From positions 62,001 to 126,000 of the forward strand of contig JAHHHK010000012.1 in NCBI GenBank assembly GCA_019359395.1: a stretch of 64,000 nucleotides of DNA, written 5' to 3'. This stretch comes from Komarekiella atlantica HA4396-MV6 (GTDB lineage Bacteria > Cyanobacteriota > Cyanobacteriia > Cyanobacteriales > Nostocaceae). Below the pieces are notes generated by a model, which worked only from the letters and a program-made list of their open reading frames with translations, had not been told where the DNA came from and made no database searches. Both the position numbers and the translations under genes were made by a program. Shown piece by piece: positions 27,921 through 39,608 of the stretch (position 1 is the stretch's first letter; each line of letters opens with the position of its first letter).

Positions 27921-29975
27921 ATGCTGCTTAATCTCCGCTACGTTAATCTGATAACTTTAACTGTATTTAGTTTACTAGGTTTTGGGGTGGTATACCCAGA
28001 AGGTAAAGTAACTTCAAATGCAAAGTTCCAGTACCACTACGGTGAAAAAGCTCAGGCTTCACCCAATAATAATAGCCAATTAGAAATTGAAAAGTTCAAC
28101 AAAGAGGCTATCGAGCAATCTCAGCAAAGGCACTTTACAGAAGCATTACAAAGATTACAGAAAGCATTAGCCATAACTAGAGAATTTGGAGAACGCTCTT
28201 GGGAAGCCGTAACATTCAATAACATCGGTAGAGTATACCAAAGTCAAGGTCAGTATTCACAAGCACTACAATCTTATCAACAAGCTTTAGTTATTGATAA
28301 AGAAATCGGAGATCCTGTCCGCCTTGGCAAAACCTACAGTAATATTGGCTACTTATTTGATATCCAAAATAAACCAGAGTTAGCAATTTTTTTCTACAAG
28401 CATTGCTTGATAAATCGCGAGAAAGCTCGTTTAAATCCATCAGCACTTTCTGTACCACAACCAGATGCTTATAGCATAACTGTAGCCCAAACATATCGCA
28501 TTTTAGCTGAACGATTGCTCAAACAGGAACGTGTTGCTGAAGCGCAAAGGACAATGGATTTACTCAAAGTTGAAGAACTAGAGGAATATCTCCAGAATGT
28601 GCCAGGTAATCAACGTACTGCTAAAGGCATTGAGATTCTAGCAAGAGAAAAACCAATTAAACAGAAGTTGGAGCAAACCTTATCTCAGTCTATTTTACTG
28701 GGCAAAGAACTGACAACATTACGTAAAATTTCACCTCAAAAGCGATCGCCCCAACAAAAACAACGCATTGAGCAATTAGTATTAACTCAGCAGCAACAGT
28801 TAGAGGCATTTAATAAATTTATTACTAGTCCCGCTGTGACAGCACAGGTAGAGCAAATTAGCCGCACAGCAAGACAGCAAAATTTAGATTTGGAAAGTCT
28901 CAATCAAGTCCGGGATAATTTGGCGCGATTGCCTCAAAAATCTGCACTTCTTTACCCACTAATTTTAAAAGATAGTTTGGAATTGGTATTGGTGACTCCT
29001 GAATCCCCACCAATTCATCGCACCGTTGCTGTGACAAGCAAAGACCTTAGTCAGACAATTGTTGCTTTCCGCCAAGCTTTAAAAAATCCCAGTCGCAATC
29101 TTAAAACACCTGCACGTCAATTATATGACTGGCTAATCAAGCCCATAGAAAATGACCTGAAGCTCTCAGGTACACAAACTCTAATTTATGCTCCAGATGA
29201 TCAGTTACGCTACATTCCTATAACTGCTTTATTTGATGGCAAATGGTTAGTTCAGCGTTTCAGCGTTAATCACATTACATCTGCTAGCCTAAGTAACTTG
29301 AACACCCCAAATCAATCGACTTTGCGAGTTCTAGCTGGTGCTTTTACTAAAGGTAATTATCAGATTAAAGTTGGTAATCGGCAGTTTGCTTTTGCTGGAT
29401 TGCCGTTTGCAGGGCGAGAAGTGGAAAGCTTAGCAGAGGTAGTTCCTCAAACAAAGAAACTTTTAGACGATGCTTTTAGCCCCAAAGTCACTGTACCGCA
29501 GATGGATGATTATTCAATTGTCCATTTAGCGACTCATGCAGCTTTTGTAATGGGTAAACCAGAAGATTCGTTTATTTTATTTGGGAATGGCGATCGCGTT
29601 AACCTTAGAGATGTCGCCACTTGGTCACTTCCTAATGTGGATTTGGTAGTTTTAAGTGCCTGCGAAACCGGCTTAGGAGGCCCTTTAGGTAATGGTGAGG
29701 AAATTTTGGGTTTTGGCTATCAGATGCAAAAAACTGGTGCTAAGGCAGCAATTGCTTCTTTGTGGGCTGTGGATGATGGTGGTACGCAGGCATTGATGAG
29801 TGCTTTTTATGCTACGCTGCCATCAGGCAAGTTGACAAAAGCCGAAGCTTTACGACAAGCTCAAATCTCTTTAATTACTGGATGGAAGGGAAGTCACAAT
29901 AAATCTACAGTAGTTAGTGACTTCGCTCACCCGTATTACTGGGCACCCTTTATTTTAATTGGTAATGGACTGTAG
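27921..29975 (+). CDS. CHAT-domain protein with TPR repeats
   Basis: The 684-residue protein has a hydrophobic N-terminus (about 9-27; signal or anchor), TPR repeats at about 50-150 (FNNIGRVYQSQGQYSQALQ), a helical middle and a C-terminal CHAT domain (about 385-684). The caspase-like pair is present: His539 in HLATHAAF and Cys581 in VLSACETGLG. CHAT proteases are linked to HetF-type development and to programmed proteolysis; targets here are unknown. No partner such as a gasdermin-like gene is adjacent. AAGGAG precedes the ATG. Confidence 0.9.
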   Translation: MLLNLRYVNLITLTVFSLLGFGVVYPEGKVTSNAKFQYHYGEKAQASPNNNSQLEIEKFNKEAIEQSQQRHFTEALQRLQKALAITREFGERSWEAVTFNNIGRVYQSQGQYSQALQSYQQALVIDKEIGDPVRLGKTYSNIGYLFDIQNKPELAIFFYKHCLINREKARLNPSALSVPQPDAYSITVAQTYRILAERLLKQERVAEAQRTMDLLKVEELEEYLQNVPGNQRTAKGIEILAREKPIKQKLEQTLSQSILLGKELTTLRKISPQKRSPQQKQRIEQLVLTQQQQLEAFNKFITSPAVTAQVEQISRTARQQNLDLESLNQVRDNLARLPQKSALLYPLILKDSLELVLVTPESPPIHRTVAVTSKDLSQTIVAFRQALKNPSRNLKTPARQLYDWLIKPIENDLKLSGTQTLIYAPDDQLRYIPITALFDGKWLVQRFSVNHITSASLSNLNTPNQSTLRVLAGAFTKGNYQIKVGNRQFAFAGLPFAGREVESLAEVVPQTKKLLDDAFSPKVTVPQMDDYSIVHLATHAAFVMGKPEDSFILFGNGDRVNLRDVATWSLPNVDLVVLSACETGLGGPLGNGEEILGFGYQMQKTGAKAAIASLWAVDDGGTQALMSAFYATLPSGKLTKAEALRQAQISLITGWKGSHNKSTVVSDFAHPYYWAPFILIGNGL

Positions 29976-30350
29976 CTATTGAGCGATCGCAACCTTTGCC
30001 AATAGCGATCGCATTATCCTGTGTCAGATTAATCTAAAATTGTGGAGTAAAAGTAGTTATCACTACTTTATAAAATTTGATCCCCTTGATAAAGTTCTCT
30101 TTGCCGCAAAGCAAACTGGCAAGTTTACGGCAGAAACTCTGACAAAAATTTACTGGGATGCGTTTTAATACTTCGAGCTTCTAGCTCACAACCTTTTGGG
30201 TGAGATTTTGGCATCGAAAAAAGATATGACAGGCTAGCGATGAGCCAATCACTTAACGGTAATAGAGAATTGGTAATAGGCAATGTCAACCAAACCACTA
30301 TTCCCCATTACCGATGATTAATTCCCAATTTGCCATCGACTCTTGGAACC
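29976..30350. other. Intergenic region, no gene seen
   Basis: Two HIP1 octamers lie close together right after the CHAT gene (about 29982-30014), followed by AT-rich DNA and a stretch rich in TTCCCCATTACC/ATTCCCAATT words typical of degenerate short repeats. Nothing codes. Confidence 0.4.
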
Positions 30351-30695
30351 TTAATACTTCTTGGCAAGAGTTTTAGAGACTGTCCCAGTTTGCATGGATT
30401 GCTTGACAAGATTAGCTAATTCTTGTAGCTGGTTAATTGCCTCTGCACCCTCTAACTTCATTAATTCGCGGTCATCCCGCATCTCCGTCCAAGTAATTCC
30501 GTAATCGGACACTAAAAACCGAATCAGGTGGTTATCACCCAAGCTAACCATAAATGATGCACTATTCATCTGATCACCACAGGTATAGCAGGACGCAGGA
30601 TATCCACGCCGTTCTAGGACAATTGCCAAGGCTTGTAGGTTCATTACCAAGTCTTGAACGAATTGTCGGTGTTGATGTGCTAGTCTCAGAAACAC
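30351..30695 (-). CDS. Conserved cyanobacterial protein, DUF1815-like
   Basis: The 114-residue soluble protein starts MFLRLAHQHRQFVQDLVMN and holds CYTCGDQMNSASFMVSLGD, with a CxxC pair (about 37-40), then FLVSDYGITWTEMRDDRELM. I recall this as the cyanobacterial DUF1815 family; the name is from memory and could not be checked. The role is unknown; a CxxC could bind metal or be redox-active. It stands alone. Confidence 0.7.
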   Translation of the reverse strand: MFLRLAHQHRQFVQDLVMNLQALAIVLERRGYPASCYTCGDQMNSASFMVSLGDNHLIRFLVSDYGITWTEMRDDRELMKLEGAEAINQLQELANLVKQSMQTGTVSKTLAKKY

Positions 30696-31687
30696 TTTTG
30701 TCCTCCAGACACCACAGTCATTTGAGTCTCTTTTATATTTTCTTTAGATTTTCTCACCCACTGGTATTGTAAACTATTCATTACAATTCCCAGATGTAGA
30801 TGAAGTCATTAATAGACTACCTTGCTTAGGGTAGTTGATAACGGATTTGGCTGCCGTATCAAATTATTCAATTTGTAAACTCAAAATTTCGGACAGAATT
30901 GCTGAATTTAGTTTTGTCTTCATAACAGTACTGTCAGGATAGATTATTACTGGCAGCTATCCGTTTTAAGAGTAACTTAAATTCGGCACTAGTCAACCAT
31001 AAAAAAGCTACATATTCCATTTTTATGGACAATGTGCAGTCAAATTTACTAATTTAAGAAGCTCTAACACAACTTCACGCCGTTTTATCGCCTCTTGTTC
31101 ATATCTTTACACTTTGTCTTCTTTTACATAGATTCTGTATTACTAGATGCTTGGAGATACCAAGTAAAATTCTCCTATCCTATGTGAATTTTAGCAAACG
31201 ACTGTGCAGATTGAAGATTTAGATCAGCAATTACGAGCAACTTATTATACAAATACTTACTTATTCAATAGATAAGGGTAAATGTAAAATCCACAATTGA
31301 TAAACTTAATACCGAGAATAACTAAACTCGCAAGAGTAATGTTGCCATTTAGGCAATATTTTCAGCTCTCTGGGTATTTACCTAAAAAAGTTGCATCAGT
31401 CACAGAAAATTTTATTCTGCTATGAAAGCTCTATTGATAGAGGTTTTTTGATTTTATGAACTACACACACCTGGATTTGCTTGAGCAGGGCGTATTCATA
31501 TTCAGGAGTAACGCATGTAGTTCATAATACGTTAGTCCTGAATTAGTCATTTCGCATTCATATATGATTGCAAAATGCCGGGTAAGGGTTAAAGAGAAAT
31601 AGCACAAGGAAAACTCAATACTCTTTACCTTTTCCCCGACTTCTGCAAAAAGTCTATTAGTCACTACAATTAACTTAAATTAAATGA
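30696..31687. other. Gap of about 1 kb, no supported gene
   Basis: The stretch is AT-rich. A 23-codon reading frame from GTG at 31204 and a 67-codon frame on the minus strand at 31461-31664 have no ribosome-binding site or recognisable motif. Near 31684 lie ATGACTAATGAC heptads at the gltB end. Confidence 0.4.
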
Positions 31688-34600
31688 CTAATGACTAACA
31701 GCTAAACTCCACTCAGTTGTTTTTTCAGCTTCAACATCGGGATTGGCTTCTGAACTATTAGCTTCAGAAGGTGGAACTAACTGCCAGAACTTCGGCAAGT
31801 ATTCTTGCCAGTTTTGCAGAATCTTGTTTGCTTTTGGTGAACCAGTACGTTCTACATGAGTTTTAATTAACTCTTGCAGTTGTTTTGCACCTGCTTCTGT
31901 AATCACTTGCTGTATTTTAACAATTTCTCGGTTGACTAACTCAGGAAATAAGCCGTCTTCATCCAAGAAGTATCCTAATCCACCAGTCATCCCAGCAGCT
32001 ACGTTACGTCCAACCTTGCCGAGGACAACAATCACACCACCAGTCATGTACTCGCAGCAGTGATCTCCAGCGCCTTCAATAACCGCTGTGCCTTTAGAGT
32101 TACGTACAGCAAAACGCTCTCCTGCTAAGCCGTTAGCAAACAAAACGCCACCAGTAGCACCGTAGAGGCAGGTATTGCCAACAATCACGTTTTGTGACGG
32201 GTCATAGGTAGCATCAGATGGGGGTTTGATAATGATTTCACCACCATGCATCCCCTTACCTACGTAATCGTTTGCCTCTCCTTCCAGCGTTAGAACTATA
32301 CCGGGGAGGTTGAAGGCTCCAAAGCTTTGCCCAACACTGCCTTGAAAGTTGAGGTTAATTTGTCCTTCAAAGCCGCTATCGCCGTACTGAGAAGCGATCG
32401 CTCCTGCTAGCCGTGTGCCTACTGTTCTGTCGGTGTTGACTATTGGGAAGGTTTTGGTGACAGTTGACTGCTCGCTAATAGCAGTTCTAATTTCGGGATC
32501 AGCAAGCAATTGATCATCTAAGACCACGCCGTTGCTGTGAACTTGTTCATGCACCAACCAACTGCGATTATCTCTGGTATCTGGTAGTTGGAGTAAGCAG
32601 TCGAGATTTAGTGCTTGTGTCTTGGTAAGTGTTGCCTCTTGGCGGACTTTCAACAAATCTGCACGTCCAATGATTTCCAACAAGGAACGGTAGCCGAGTT
32701 TTGCTAAAAGACTACGCACTTCTTCGGCAATGAAGTAGAAGAAGTTAACGACATTTTCTGGTATTCCTGTAAACCGCTTACGGAGTTCTTCTTTCTGGGA
32801 GGCCACACCCACGGGGCAGTTATTCGTGTGGCAGATGCGTGCCATGATACAACCTTCGGCAATCATGGCGATGGAACCAAAACCGAATTCTTCGCCACCC
32901 ATCAATGCACCTATTACCACATCCCAGCCACTTTTGAATCCGCCATCTACGCGCAAAATCACGCGATCGCGTAGACTATTTTGCATCAAAACGCGATGCA
33001 CTTCGCTTAAGCCGAGTTCCCAAGGTGAACCAGCATGTTTAATCGAACTAAGTGGGGATGCTCCTGTACCGCCATCGTGACCGGAAATCTGAATAATATC
33101 AGCGTTAGCCTTTGCCACACCTGCGGCAATTGTACCGATGCCGATTTCTGCAACTAGCTTCACCGACACCTGCGCTTTGGGATTAATTTGGTGTAGGTCA
33201 AAAATCAGCTGTGCTAGGTCTTCAATGGAATAGATATCGTGGTGCGGTGGCGGCGAAATCAGTGTCACACCTGGCTTGGAGCGTCTTAACATCGCAATGT
33301 AGGGACTAACTTTGGGCCCTGGTAGTTGCCCACCTTCCCCAGGCTTTGCACCTTGGGCAATTTTGATTTCTATTTGTTTGGCGCTGCTGAGGTACGCTGG
33401 GGTGACACCAAAGCGTCCTGATGCAACTTGCTTAATCGCACTAGAAGCAGTATCACCATTCCGCAATCCTTTTAAATGCGGTAGGGTTGGCGAGTGACCA
33501 TCGTCTACATCATCTAGGACTGTGTAGCGTACTGGATCTTCACCGCCTTCCCCAGAGTTAGATTTACCGCCAATCCGGTTCATAGCGATCGCCAAAGTTT
33601 CATGTGCTTCTCGTGACAAAGCGCCTAAAGACATCCCACCAGTACAGAAGCGCTTGACAATCTCACTAACTGACTCCACTTCTTCTATGGGAATTGGCGA
33701 TCGATTGCTTTGGAAATCTAGCAAGTCACGCAAGGCTGTTACTGGTCTGCCTTGAAGATGCTTTTTATAAACTTCGTAGTGGTCGTACTCCTTGCTATCT
33801 AAAGCTTTATGCAGAGCCTTTACCATTTCGGGGCTATTCATGTGGTACTCGCCACCAGGACGATACTGCACAAAACCCAGGTTTTCTAGCTTCTTAGTCG
33901 TTACCGGGAAAGCCTTGACGTGGAAAGAAAGCACTTCATCAGCGAGTTCCTTGATACTCAAGCCACCAATACGGGAAGTCGTACCACGGAATCCTAGTTC
34001 TATTAAATCCCTACCAATGCCAATGGCTTCAAAGATTTGCGCTGCTTGATAACTGGAAAGTAAGGAAATTCCCATTTTGGAGAGAATTTTTAACAAACCT
34101 GACTCTACCGCTTTGCGATAATTTCCTAGAGCTTGCTCTAGCGTGAGGGCAGGAATTTTTTCTAAACCCATTAACTTTTGAGTTTTGGGGTCAAACCACC
34201 AATCGCGCACTGTATCCAAAGCCATATACGGACAAATTGCGCCTGCACCATAACCAATCAGACAAGCAAAATGATGTGTACTCCAGCACTGGGCTGTATT
34301 AACAATCAGGGATGTTTTCATTCGTAACCCTTCGTTAATCAAGTGATGATGTACAGCACCCACTGCCAACAGGGGAGGAATGTAGGTGTATTCAGTATCG
34401 AGTACAGGGCGATCGCTAAGAATTAAAATCTTCGCACCTGCGCGGACTGATTCAGCTGCTTGTGCTTGTAATGACTCTACTGCTGCTTTCAATCCCTCTG
34501 GGCCGTTGGCAATTGCAAATAGGGTTGACAACTCAGCCGTGGCAAATCCTGACAGCTTAATTGCCTCTAACTCTACTTCTGTCAATAGTGGCGATTCTAG

Positions 34601-36550
34601 CTTCAATCTCCGAGCATATTCTGGCTTTGCTTCTAATAAGTTACCCCGCTCACCCAGTTCGACTTTCAAGGACATTACAAGCTTTTCCCGTAGGGGATCA
34701 ATTGCTGGGTTCGTCACCTGAGCAAAACGCTGTTTGAAATAGTCATAAAGCAGGTGAGGTTTTGATGACAGCACCGCTAAAGGAATATCATCACCCATAC
34801 AGAAAGTAGGTTCTTTACCTTCCTTCGCCATTGGTAGAATCACCATTTCTACATCTTCTGAGGTGTACCCAAAGGCTGTTTGACGCTGAAGCAAAGTTTG
34901 TCTATCAGTTGTCTCTATGTCATTTGTTATTTGTCTACCATTTCCATTTCCATTTCCATTTTTTAATGAGGAATGACTAATGACCCCTTCGGAGTTCGCC
35001 AATCGCTCATGGGGAGCCAGTGCGTTGGGCGGCTCTGCCGACTTGAAGCAACTGGCGTGGAGATCCCCATCGCCCTTGGCGTCTCCCCTTGGGAGAAGAT
35101 CGCGTTGGCTCACTAATGACTTTAATTCTTGGCGATGCTGGCGCAACCATTCCCCGTACGGTTGCTGCTTGGCAATGCGCTGCTTAATCTCCCAATTTTT
35201 CAGCACTTCATGGTTTACTAAATCCACAGCAATCATTTGCCCTGGCCCTAGTCTCCCTTTCTCAAGAATGCTGGCTTCTGGGAAATCCACGACACCTGCT
35301 TCGGAAGCGACGACGATGTAGTCATCCTTGGTGATCACGTAGCGAGCTGGTCTTAAGCCATTACGGTCTAATGTTGCCCCAACTTTTTGCCCATCGCTGA
35401 ATACCAAAAGTGCTGGCCCATCCCACGCTTCTTGCAAACCACTGTAATACTCGTAAAAATCGACAATTTCTGGATAGTTCTGTAAAGAAGGCTGATTTTG
35501 GTAAGCCTCTGGAACCATAATCATCAAGCTTTCTGAGGGGCTGCGACCGGAACGTACCAATAACTCCAGCACGTTATCTAAGGTGGCTGAGTCGCTGTTG
35601 TCAATATGAACTAATGGCTTGAGTTCATTGATGCGAGTCTCCTGCAAAGAGGCTTCACCGTTTTCATGCACGGAGTGCTGTACGCCCCATACTGAATGAT
35701 TCAGGCTAGCTTCTCGTGCCATCATCCAGTTGATATTACCCAATAGAGTATTAATTTCGCCGTTGTGACCCAAAAGCCGCATCGGTTGAGCCAATGGCCA
35801 CTTAGGCATTGTGTTGGTACTAAAGCGGCGGTGATAAACAGCAAAGGCGCTCTTGTAAGCTGGATTTTTTAAATCTTTATAAAATTCTCCCAACACAGCG
35901 GAACGCACCATGCCTTTGTAGACAATTGTGCGGCTTGATAAAGAGCAGACATAAAAATCTTCTGAAATATTGGTTGCAGCCTTACTAATTCGGCGGCGGG
36001 TAATATACAGTTGCCGCTCTAGCTCATCACCACTTTTGTCAACGGAAGCTAGTAAAACTTGTTCAATCTGAGGTTGATTTTCTCTAGCTTGTATCCCTAG
36101 GAAATCAGACTGTACTGGCACTATTCGCCATCCCAGTACAATCAGTTTTTCCTCAGCCGCTACTTGCTCAACTGTTGCTCTTGCTCTTTGTGCTGCTTCT
36201 TGGTCTGGCGGTAAAAATATCATCCCCACAGCCATATTGCTGAGGGATGAAAATTCCTTAATTTTTTGTCCATAATCTTGCTGGAACAGCTCCCAAGGGA
36301 TCGCTGTCAATATTCCTGCACCATCACCAGAGTCTTGGTCTGCGCTACAACCTCCTCGGTGTTCTAAGCAGGTCAAAGCATTCAAGGCTTTTGCCACAAC
36401 TTCGTGGCTGGCATGATTCTGGCGATGAGCAATAAAACCTACACCACAAGCATCTCGTTCCTCTACCAACCACCTCGGTTCATGGTAGGTATCTCCTGAG
36501 TTAATATTTGCTGTGATTTTTTGGTTTTGATTCATCGGTTTGTTATTCAT
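31688..36550 (-). CDS. gltB: Ferredoxin-dependent glutamate synthase (Fd-GOGAT), large single subunit
   Basis: The enzyme makes two glutamates from glutamine and 2-oxoglutarate, closing the GS-GOGAT cycle. At 1620 residues it has an N-terminal propeptide of about 34 residues before [10 protein letters not shown] (catalytic Cys about 35), a glutaminase domain, a central domain, the FMN-barrel ([25 protein letters not shown]), the 3Fe-4S cysteines in [12 protein letters not shown] (about 1234, 1240, 1245) and the C-terminal beta-helix (GMTGGLGYF). No gltD-type small subunit is nearby, in line with ferredoxin use (glsF is another name). About 70 residues (about 476-544) between the glutaminase and central domains are repeat-derived, which makes it longer than usual (about 1,530-1,560). 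It is monocistronic. Confidence 0.96.
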   Translation of the reverse strand: MNNKPMNQNQKITANINSGDTYHEPRWLVEERDACGVGFIAHRQNHASHEVVAKALNALTCLEHRGGCSADQDSGDGAGILTAIPWELFQQDYGQKIKEFSSLSNMAVGMIFLPPDQEAAQRARATVEQVAAEEKLIVLGWRIVPVQSDFLGIQARENQPQIEQVLLASVDKSGDELERQLYITRRRISKAATNISEDFYVCSLSSRTIVYKGMVRSAVLGEFYKDLKNPAYKSAFAVYHRRFSTNTMPKWPLAQPMRLLGHNGEINTLLGNINWMMAREASLNHSVWGVQHSVHENGEASLQETRINELKPLVHIDNSDSATLDNVLELLVRSGRSPSESLMIMVPEAYQNQPSLQNYPEIVDFYEYYSGLQEAWDGPALLVFSDGQKVGATLDRNGLRPARYVITKDDYIVVASEAGVVDFPEASILEKGRLGPGQMIAVDLVNHEVLKNWEIKQRIAKQQPYGEWLRQHRQELKSLVSQRDLLPRGDAKGDGDLHASCFKSAEPPNALAPHERLANSEGVISHSSLKNGNGNGNGRQITNDIETTDRQTLLQRQTAFGYTSEDVEMVILPMAKEGKEPTFCMGDDIPLAVLSSKPHLLYDYFKQRFAQVTNPAIDPLREKLVMSLKVELGERGNLLEAKPEYARRLKLESPLLTEVELEAIKLSGFATAELSTLFAIANGPEGLKAAVESLQAQAAESVRAGAKILILSDRPVLDTEYTYIPPLLAVGAVHHHLINEGLRMKTSLIVNTAQCWSTHHFACLIGYGAGAICPYMALDTVRDWWFDPKTQKLMGLEKIPALTLEQALGNYRKAVESGLLKILSKMGISLLSSYQAAQIFEAIGIGRDLIELGFRGTTSRIGGLSIKELADEVLSFHVKAFPVTTKKLENLGFVQYRPGGEYHMNSPEMVKALHKALDSKEYDHYEVYKKHLQGRPVTALRDLLDFQSNRSPIPIEEVESVSEIVKRFCTGGMSLGALSREAHETLAIAMNRIGGKSNSGEGGEDPVRYTVLDDVDDGHSPTLPHLKGLRNGDTASSAIKQVASGRFGVTPAYLSSAKQIEIKIAQGAKPGEGGQLPGPKVSPYIAMLRRSKPGVTLISPPPHHDIYSIEDLAQLIFDLHQINPKAQVSVKLVAEIGIGTIAAGVAKANADIIQISGHDGGTGASPLSSIKHAGSPWELGLSEVHRVLMQNSLRDRVILRVDGGFKSGWDVVIGALMGGEEFGFGSIAMIAEGCIMARICHTNNCPVGVASQKEELRKRFTGIPENVVNFFYFIAEEVRSLLAKLGYRSLLEIIGRADLLKVRQEATLTKTQALNLDCLLQLPDTRDNRSWLVHEQVHSNGVVLDDQLLADPEIRTAISEQSTVTKTFPIVNTDRTVGTRLAGAIASQYGDSGFEGQINLNFQGSVGQSFGAFNLPGIVLTLEGEANDYVGKGMHGGEIIIKPPSDATYDPSQNVIVGNTCLYGATGGVLFANGLAGERFAVRNSKGTAVIEGAGDHCCEYMTGGVIVVLGKVGRNVAAGMTGGLGYFLDEDGLFPELVNREIVKIQQVITEAGAKQLQELIKTHVERTGSPKANKILQNWQEYLPKFWQLVPPSEANSSEANPDVEAEKTTEWSLAVSH
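34927..35125 (-). repeat. Composite repeat insertion in the gltB reading frame
   Basis: On the coding strand the segment runs: a GGGGAGACGCC-type element with GCCAACGCACTGGC-like words, a GTCATTAGTCATT heptad pair, then four copies of the hexamer AAATGG (top strand CCATTT x4 at 34938-34961) giving an Asn-Gly run. The same word types occur between genes elsewhere in the window. The whole stretch is open in the gltB frame. Confidence 0.75.
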
Positions 36551-37335
36551 ACCCTGTTCCTGAAGTGTTGAGTTACTAAATTTTGCGACGACTTATTGGG
36601 AAAAATTTCTTAATTTAACGATGGACAAATACAGATTTAGTACCGAAATTTAAGGAAAAAAAATTTTAACTTCGGTTTTACTTTTTAGTTAGCCCGTGTT
36701 AAAATAGTTGCGTTATTTTTGTATGTGTTTATGCGGTGTTAAACAAGATACTTCTGCCCGGACATTATTCTCGCCCTGACAGACTGTTTTCTATAGTGTG
36801 AAGCTAAGTATTTTCTCAATTCTTTTTTCCAGATGCACCCTAATTGCCAGGTAGAGCATATCTCGGTCTACCCGAAATAAAACTAACATTGAACGCTGCA
36901 CTACATTTTCAAGCTAACACTATCCTGTCCCAGCACTAAACTCAGCGTATTACAATATATACCCATTTGACAATTCCCAAATATTTTTGTTGCTGTCTAG
37001 AGTTTTGCTATTTAACAACTGCCACTTGCTTTACTACTAACTAGACCTCACTGAAGTAGCAACAGTAGCAGCGATCGGTAAGGATCGAATATCTTAATCC
37101 AGTTTTGCTAACTAAAACTACCGTGTATAGTCTGGTTAAAACTAGTGCCCGATCAAACACTTAGTTGTGGTGGTTTTAGCGACCAAATACTTTTTTATGT
37201 TTAAAAGTGATAACAAGCCAATATATATAGTATCATGCTTTTCCCAAAATAAACTCATGATTTTTTAATATTTATCAACAACCTAGTCTTTAGTTTGTTC
37301 CCTGAGTAATAACTTTCACAAGTACCTAGTAAATT
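36551..37335. promoter_or_regulatory. Divergent control region of gltB and the glycosidase gene
   Basis: This 785-base region has no gene. It must hold the gltB promoter (minus strand) and that of the gene at 37336. I looked for an NtcA site (GTA-N8-TAC) with a proper -10 and found none I would defend, so nitrogen control is not shown here. Confidence 0.4.
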
Positions 37336-39390
37336 ATGGTAAAAATGCCAAATTGTTACAGACAACACCTTAATACTATTACCAATCACGGCAATAGTAG
37401 GTTTTTCTGGTCAACTATGTCACCAATAGTGTTGACAACACTGTGCTTAACTACTAATTATGCTACTAGTGCCCAAGAGTCCTTGACAAATACCCAACCA
37501 ATACCAAGGTTGACCTCACAGTCCTCTGCATCTCCTTTTCCAGGGGTGTTATCTTCTGGCAATCAAATTTCTCTCAATGGTCGCACATTGCCAGGAACTT
37601 GGTGGCAGCAACCTGGAGCTAGTCAAGCGACAACTCATCTCAGTGACGGGGTATTTAGGCAATTAATTGGGGTAAATTTCTTAAATAGTAGTAGTCCAGC
37701 TAAACAACCAGTACAGTGGTTTTCATCCCTTACAAAGCCACAAGTTTTAACCACTGGGCTGTTGGGAGCATATCGCTATCTAGATATTACTAATTTTGCC
37801 AAAACAGCAGGATGGCAGATACAAGCCAATGGCAACACCTTGGTGATTGTCACTCCAAAAGCACAAGTGATCAATATTATTGAGAGTAAGCAATCTTCAG
37901 TGCCAACTGTTGCACCATTGGGGCAGGCTCGTATTTTGGTTGATTTAGATCGTCCAACTCCTTGGCAAATTACACAGGGCTTGGCAGTCAAAAAACCCCA
38001 AACTCCACTCTCAGACCCAGACATACCTATACCCAAACCGACTGCACCGCCAAATCGAGAGTGGATAATTACCCTGGATGGAATAGCCAATCCCGGCTTG
38101 ATAGAACGCTATACCCCTGTGCCACCTGCGCCACCACCTACATTACTGCCAAACCTGCTCAAACAAATATTACCAGTTAAACCAACGCCACCAATACTAC
38201 CAGCGCCAGTTCCAGACCCACTAATTCAACAAGTGGAGATGGTCAAGAATCAAACAATTATTCGTTTGAGCGTTCCCTTTGGTCTATCTCCTCAGATTAG
38301 TACTGTAGCTAACCCCAATCGCCTTGTTATCGATATTCGACCCGACGCTCTAGAACAGAGAGATATCACTTGGGCACCGGGATTACGCTGGCAACAGCGT
38401 TTTGTCAAGTTAGGCACAGACCGCTTTCCTGTGGTTTCGTTAGAAGTTAATCCCTACAAATTTGGGCTAATATTGAAACCCGTGTGGACGAACCCAGATA
38501 CTCTTGCGGGTACTGCACCTCTAATTCAAACGGCACAGCGCTACTTAGCAGTAGCAGCAATCAATGGTGGTTATTTTAACCGGAATAACAGATTGCCCTT
38601 GGGTGCGATTCGTCGTGATGGTCAATGGTTATCAGGGCCTATTCTTAACCGGGGAGCGATCGCTTGGAACGATGCTGGGCAATTTTACTTTGGTCGTCTC
38701 ACTTTGGTGGAAACTTTAACTACTGCAAATAACCTGCGCTTACCAATTCTTTTTCTTAACAGTGGCTATGTTCAGAGTGGCATTGCCCGTTACACACCAG
38801 TTTGGGGAACAACTTACACCCCCTTGACAGATAACGAAATCATCCTTGTTGTCCAGAAAGATCAAGTTACCAATCAGTTACCAGGTGGTAAGGCAGGAAA
38901 TACCACGTTTCCCATTCCTCAAGATGGATACTTACTTACTTTACGCGGTAACGTTGCTAATACCTCATTACAGCTACCTATAGGCACTACAGTCCGCATT
39001 ACTAGCGCTACTGCTCCGGCTGATTTTAATCGTTATCCTCATATTGTGGGAGCAGGGCCGCTATTGGTGCAAGATCGTCAAATTGTCCTTGATGCCAAAG
39101 GTGAAAAATTTAGCGATGCCTTTATTGCAGAAAAAGCAATTCGCAGTGGTATTTGTACAACGGCAACAGGCGCACTGATGATAACTGCCGTGCATAATCG
39201 TGCTGGCGGATATGGCCCTAGCTTGGCAGAACACGCACAACTAATGAAACTTTTGGGGTGTGTAAATGCCCTGAATTTAGACGGTGGTAGTTCTACCAGT
39301 CTTTACTTAGGAGGTCAATTACTCGACCGTTCTCCTAGTACTGCGGCCCGTGTTCACAATGGAATTGGTATTTTCCTGCAACCACGGTAA
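37336..39390 (+). CDS. Exported phosphodiester glycosidase-like (NAGPA/DUF2233) protein
   Basis: The 684-residue protein has a hydrophobic N-terminal export segment (about 28-48), a Pro-rich middle with repeated PTPP/PAPP words (about 225-300), a small beta domain (IIRLSVPFGLSP, about 305-330) reminiscent of AMIN-type surface domains, and a C-terminal phosphodiester glycosidase domain (about 390-684) with AAINGGYFNRNNRLPLGAI and the closing NALNLDGGSSTSLYLGG. That domain cleaves sugar phosphodiesters; here it probably acts on an envelope polysaccharide. The window's sugar-transfer genes fit such a role but are not adjacent. Confidence 0.85.
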   Translation: MVKMPNCYRQHLNTITNHGNSRFFWSTMSPIVLTTLCLTTNYATSAQESLTNTQPIPRLTSQSSASPFPGVLSSGNQISLNGRTLPGTWWQQPGASQATTHLSDGVFRQLIGVNFLNSSSPAKQPVQWFSSLTKPQVLTTGLLGAYRYLDITNFAKTAGWQIQANGNTLVIVTPKAQVINIIESKQSSVPTVAPLGQARILVDLDRPTPWQITQGLAVKKPQTPLSDPDIPIPKPTAPPNREWIITLDGIANPGLIERYTPVPPAPPPTLLPNLLKQILPVKPTPPILPAPVPDPLIQQVEMVKNQTIIRLSVPFGLSPQISTVANPNRLVIDIRPDALEQRDITWAPGLRWQQRFVKLGTDRFPVVSLEVNPYKFGLILKPVWTNPDTLAGTAPLIQTAQRYLAVAAINGGYFNRNNRLPLGAIRRDGQWLSGPILNRGAIAWNDAGQFYFGRLTLVETLTTANNLRLPILFLNSGYVQSGIARYTPVWGTTYTPLTDNEIILVVQKDQVTNQLPGGKAGNTTFPIPQDGYLLTLRGNVANTSLQLPIGTTVRITSATAPADFNRYPHIVGAGPLLVQDRQIVLDAKGEKFSDAFIAEKAIRSGICTTATGALMITAVHNRAGGYGPSLAEHAQLMKLLGCVNALNLDGGSSTSLYLGGQLLDRSPSTAARVHNGIGIFLQPR

Positions 39391-39608
39391 TGAGAGATGG
39401 AATATTGGGTATTGTTTAAAGTTTGGAATAAGCTGCAATTTTACTTGATGAAGACTTGGTGTAGACACAAAAATTTTAGTAGTGATGGTTTACACCATAA
39501 CGTTTGATTTTGCTATCTTTAGCAAAGTTAGATTAAGATTGCTGATTTTCACGGTTGCAAGATCGCCCTAGATTTTTCATCAATGGTTAAGAGTACTAAC
39601 GGTTTGTT

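Noticed and set aside
31204-31275. 23-codon frame MQIEDLDQQLRATYY...
   Set aside because: No ribosome-binding site and no known match; could be a relic but cannot be supported.
31461-31664. 67-codon minus-strand frame before gltB
   Set aside because: Translation looks random and no start signal is seen.
36551-37335. NtcA-binding site upstream of gltB
   Set aside because: No GTA-N8-TAC with suitable -10 spacing was found by eye.
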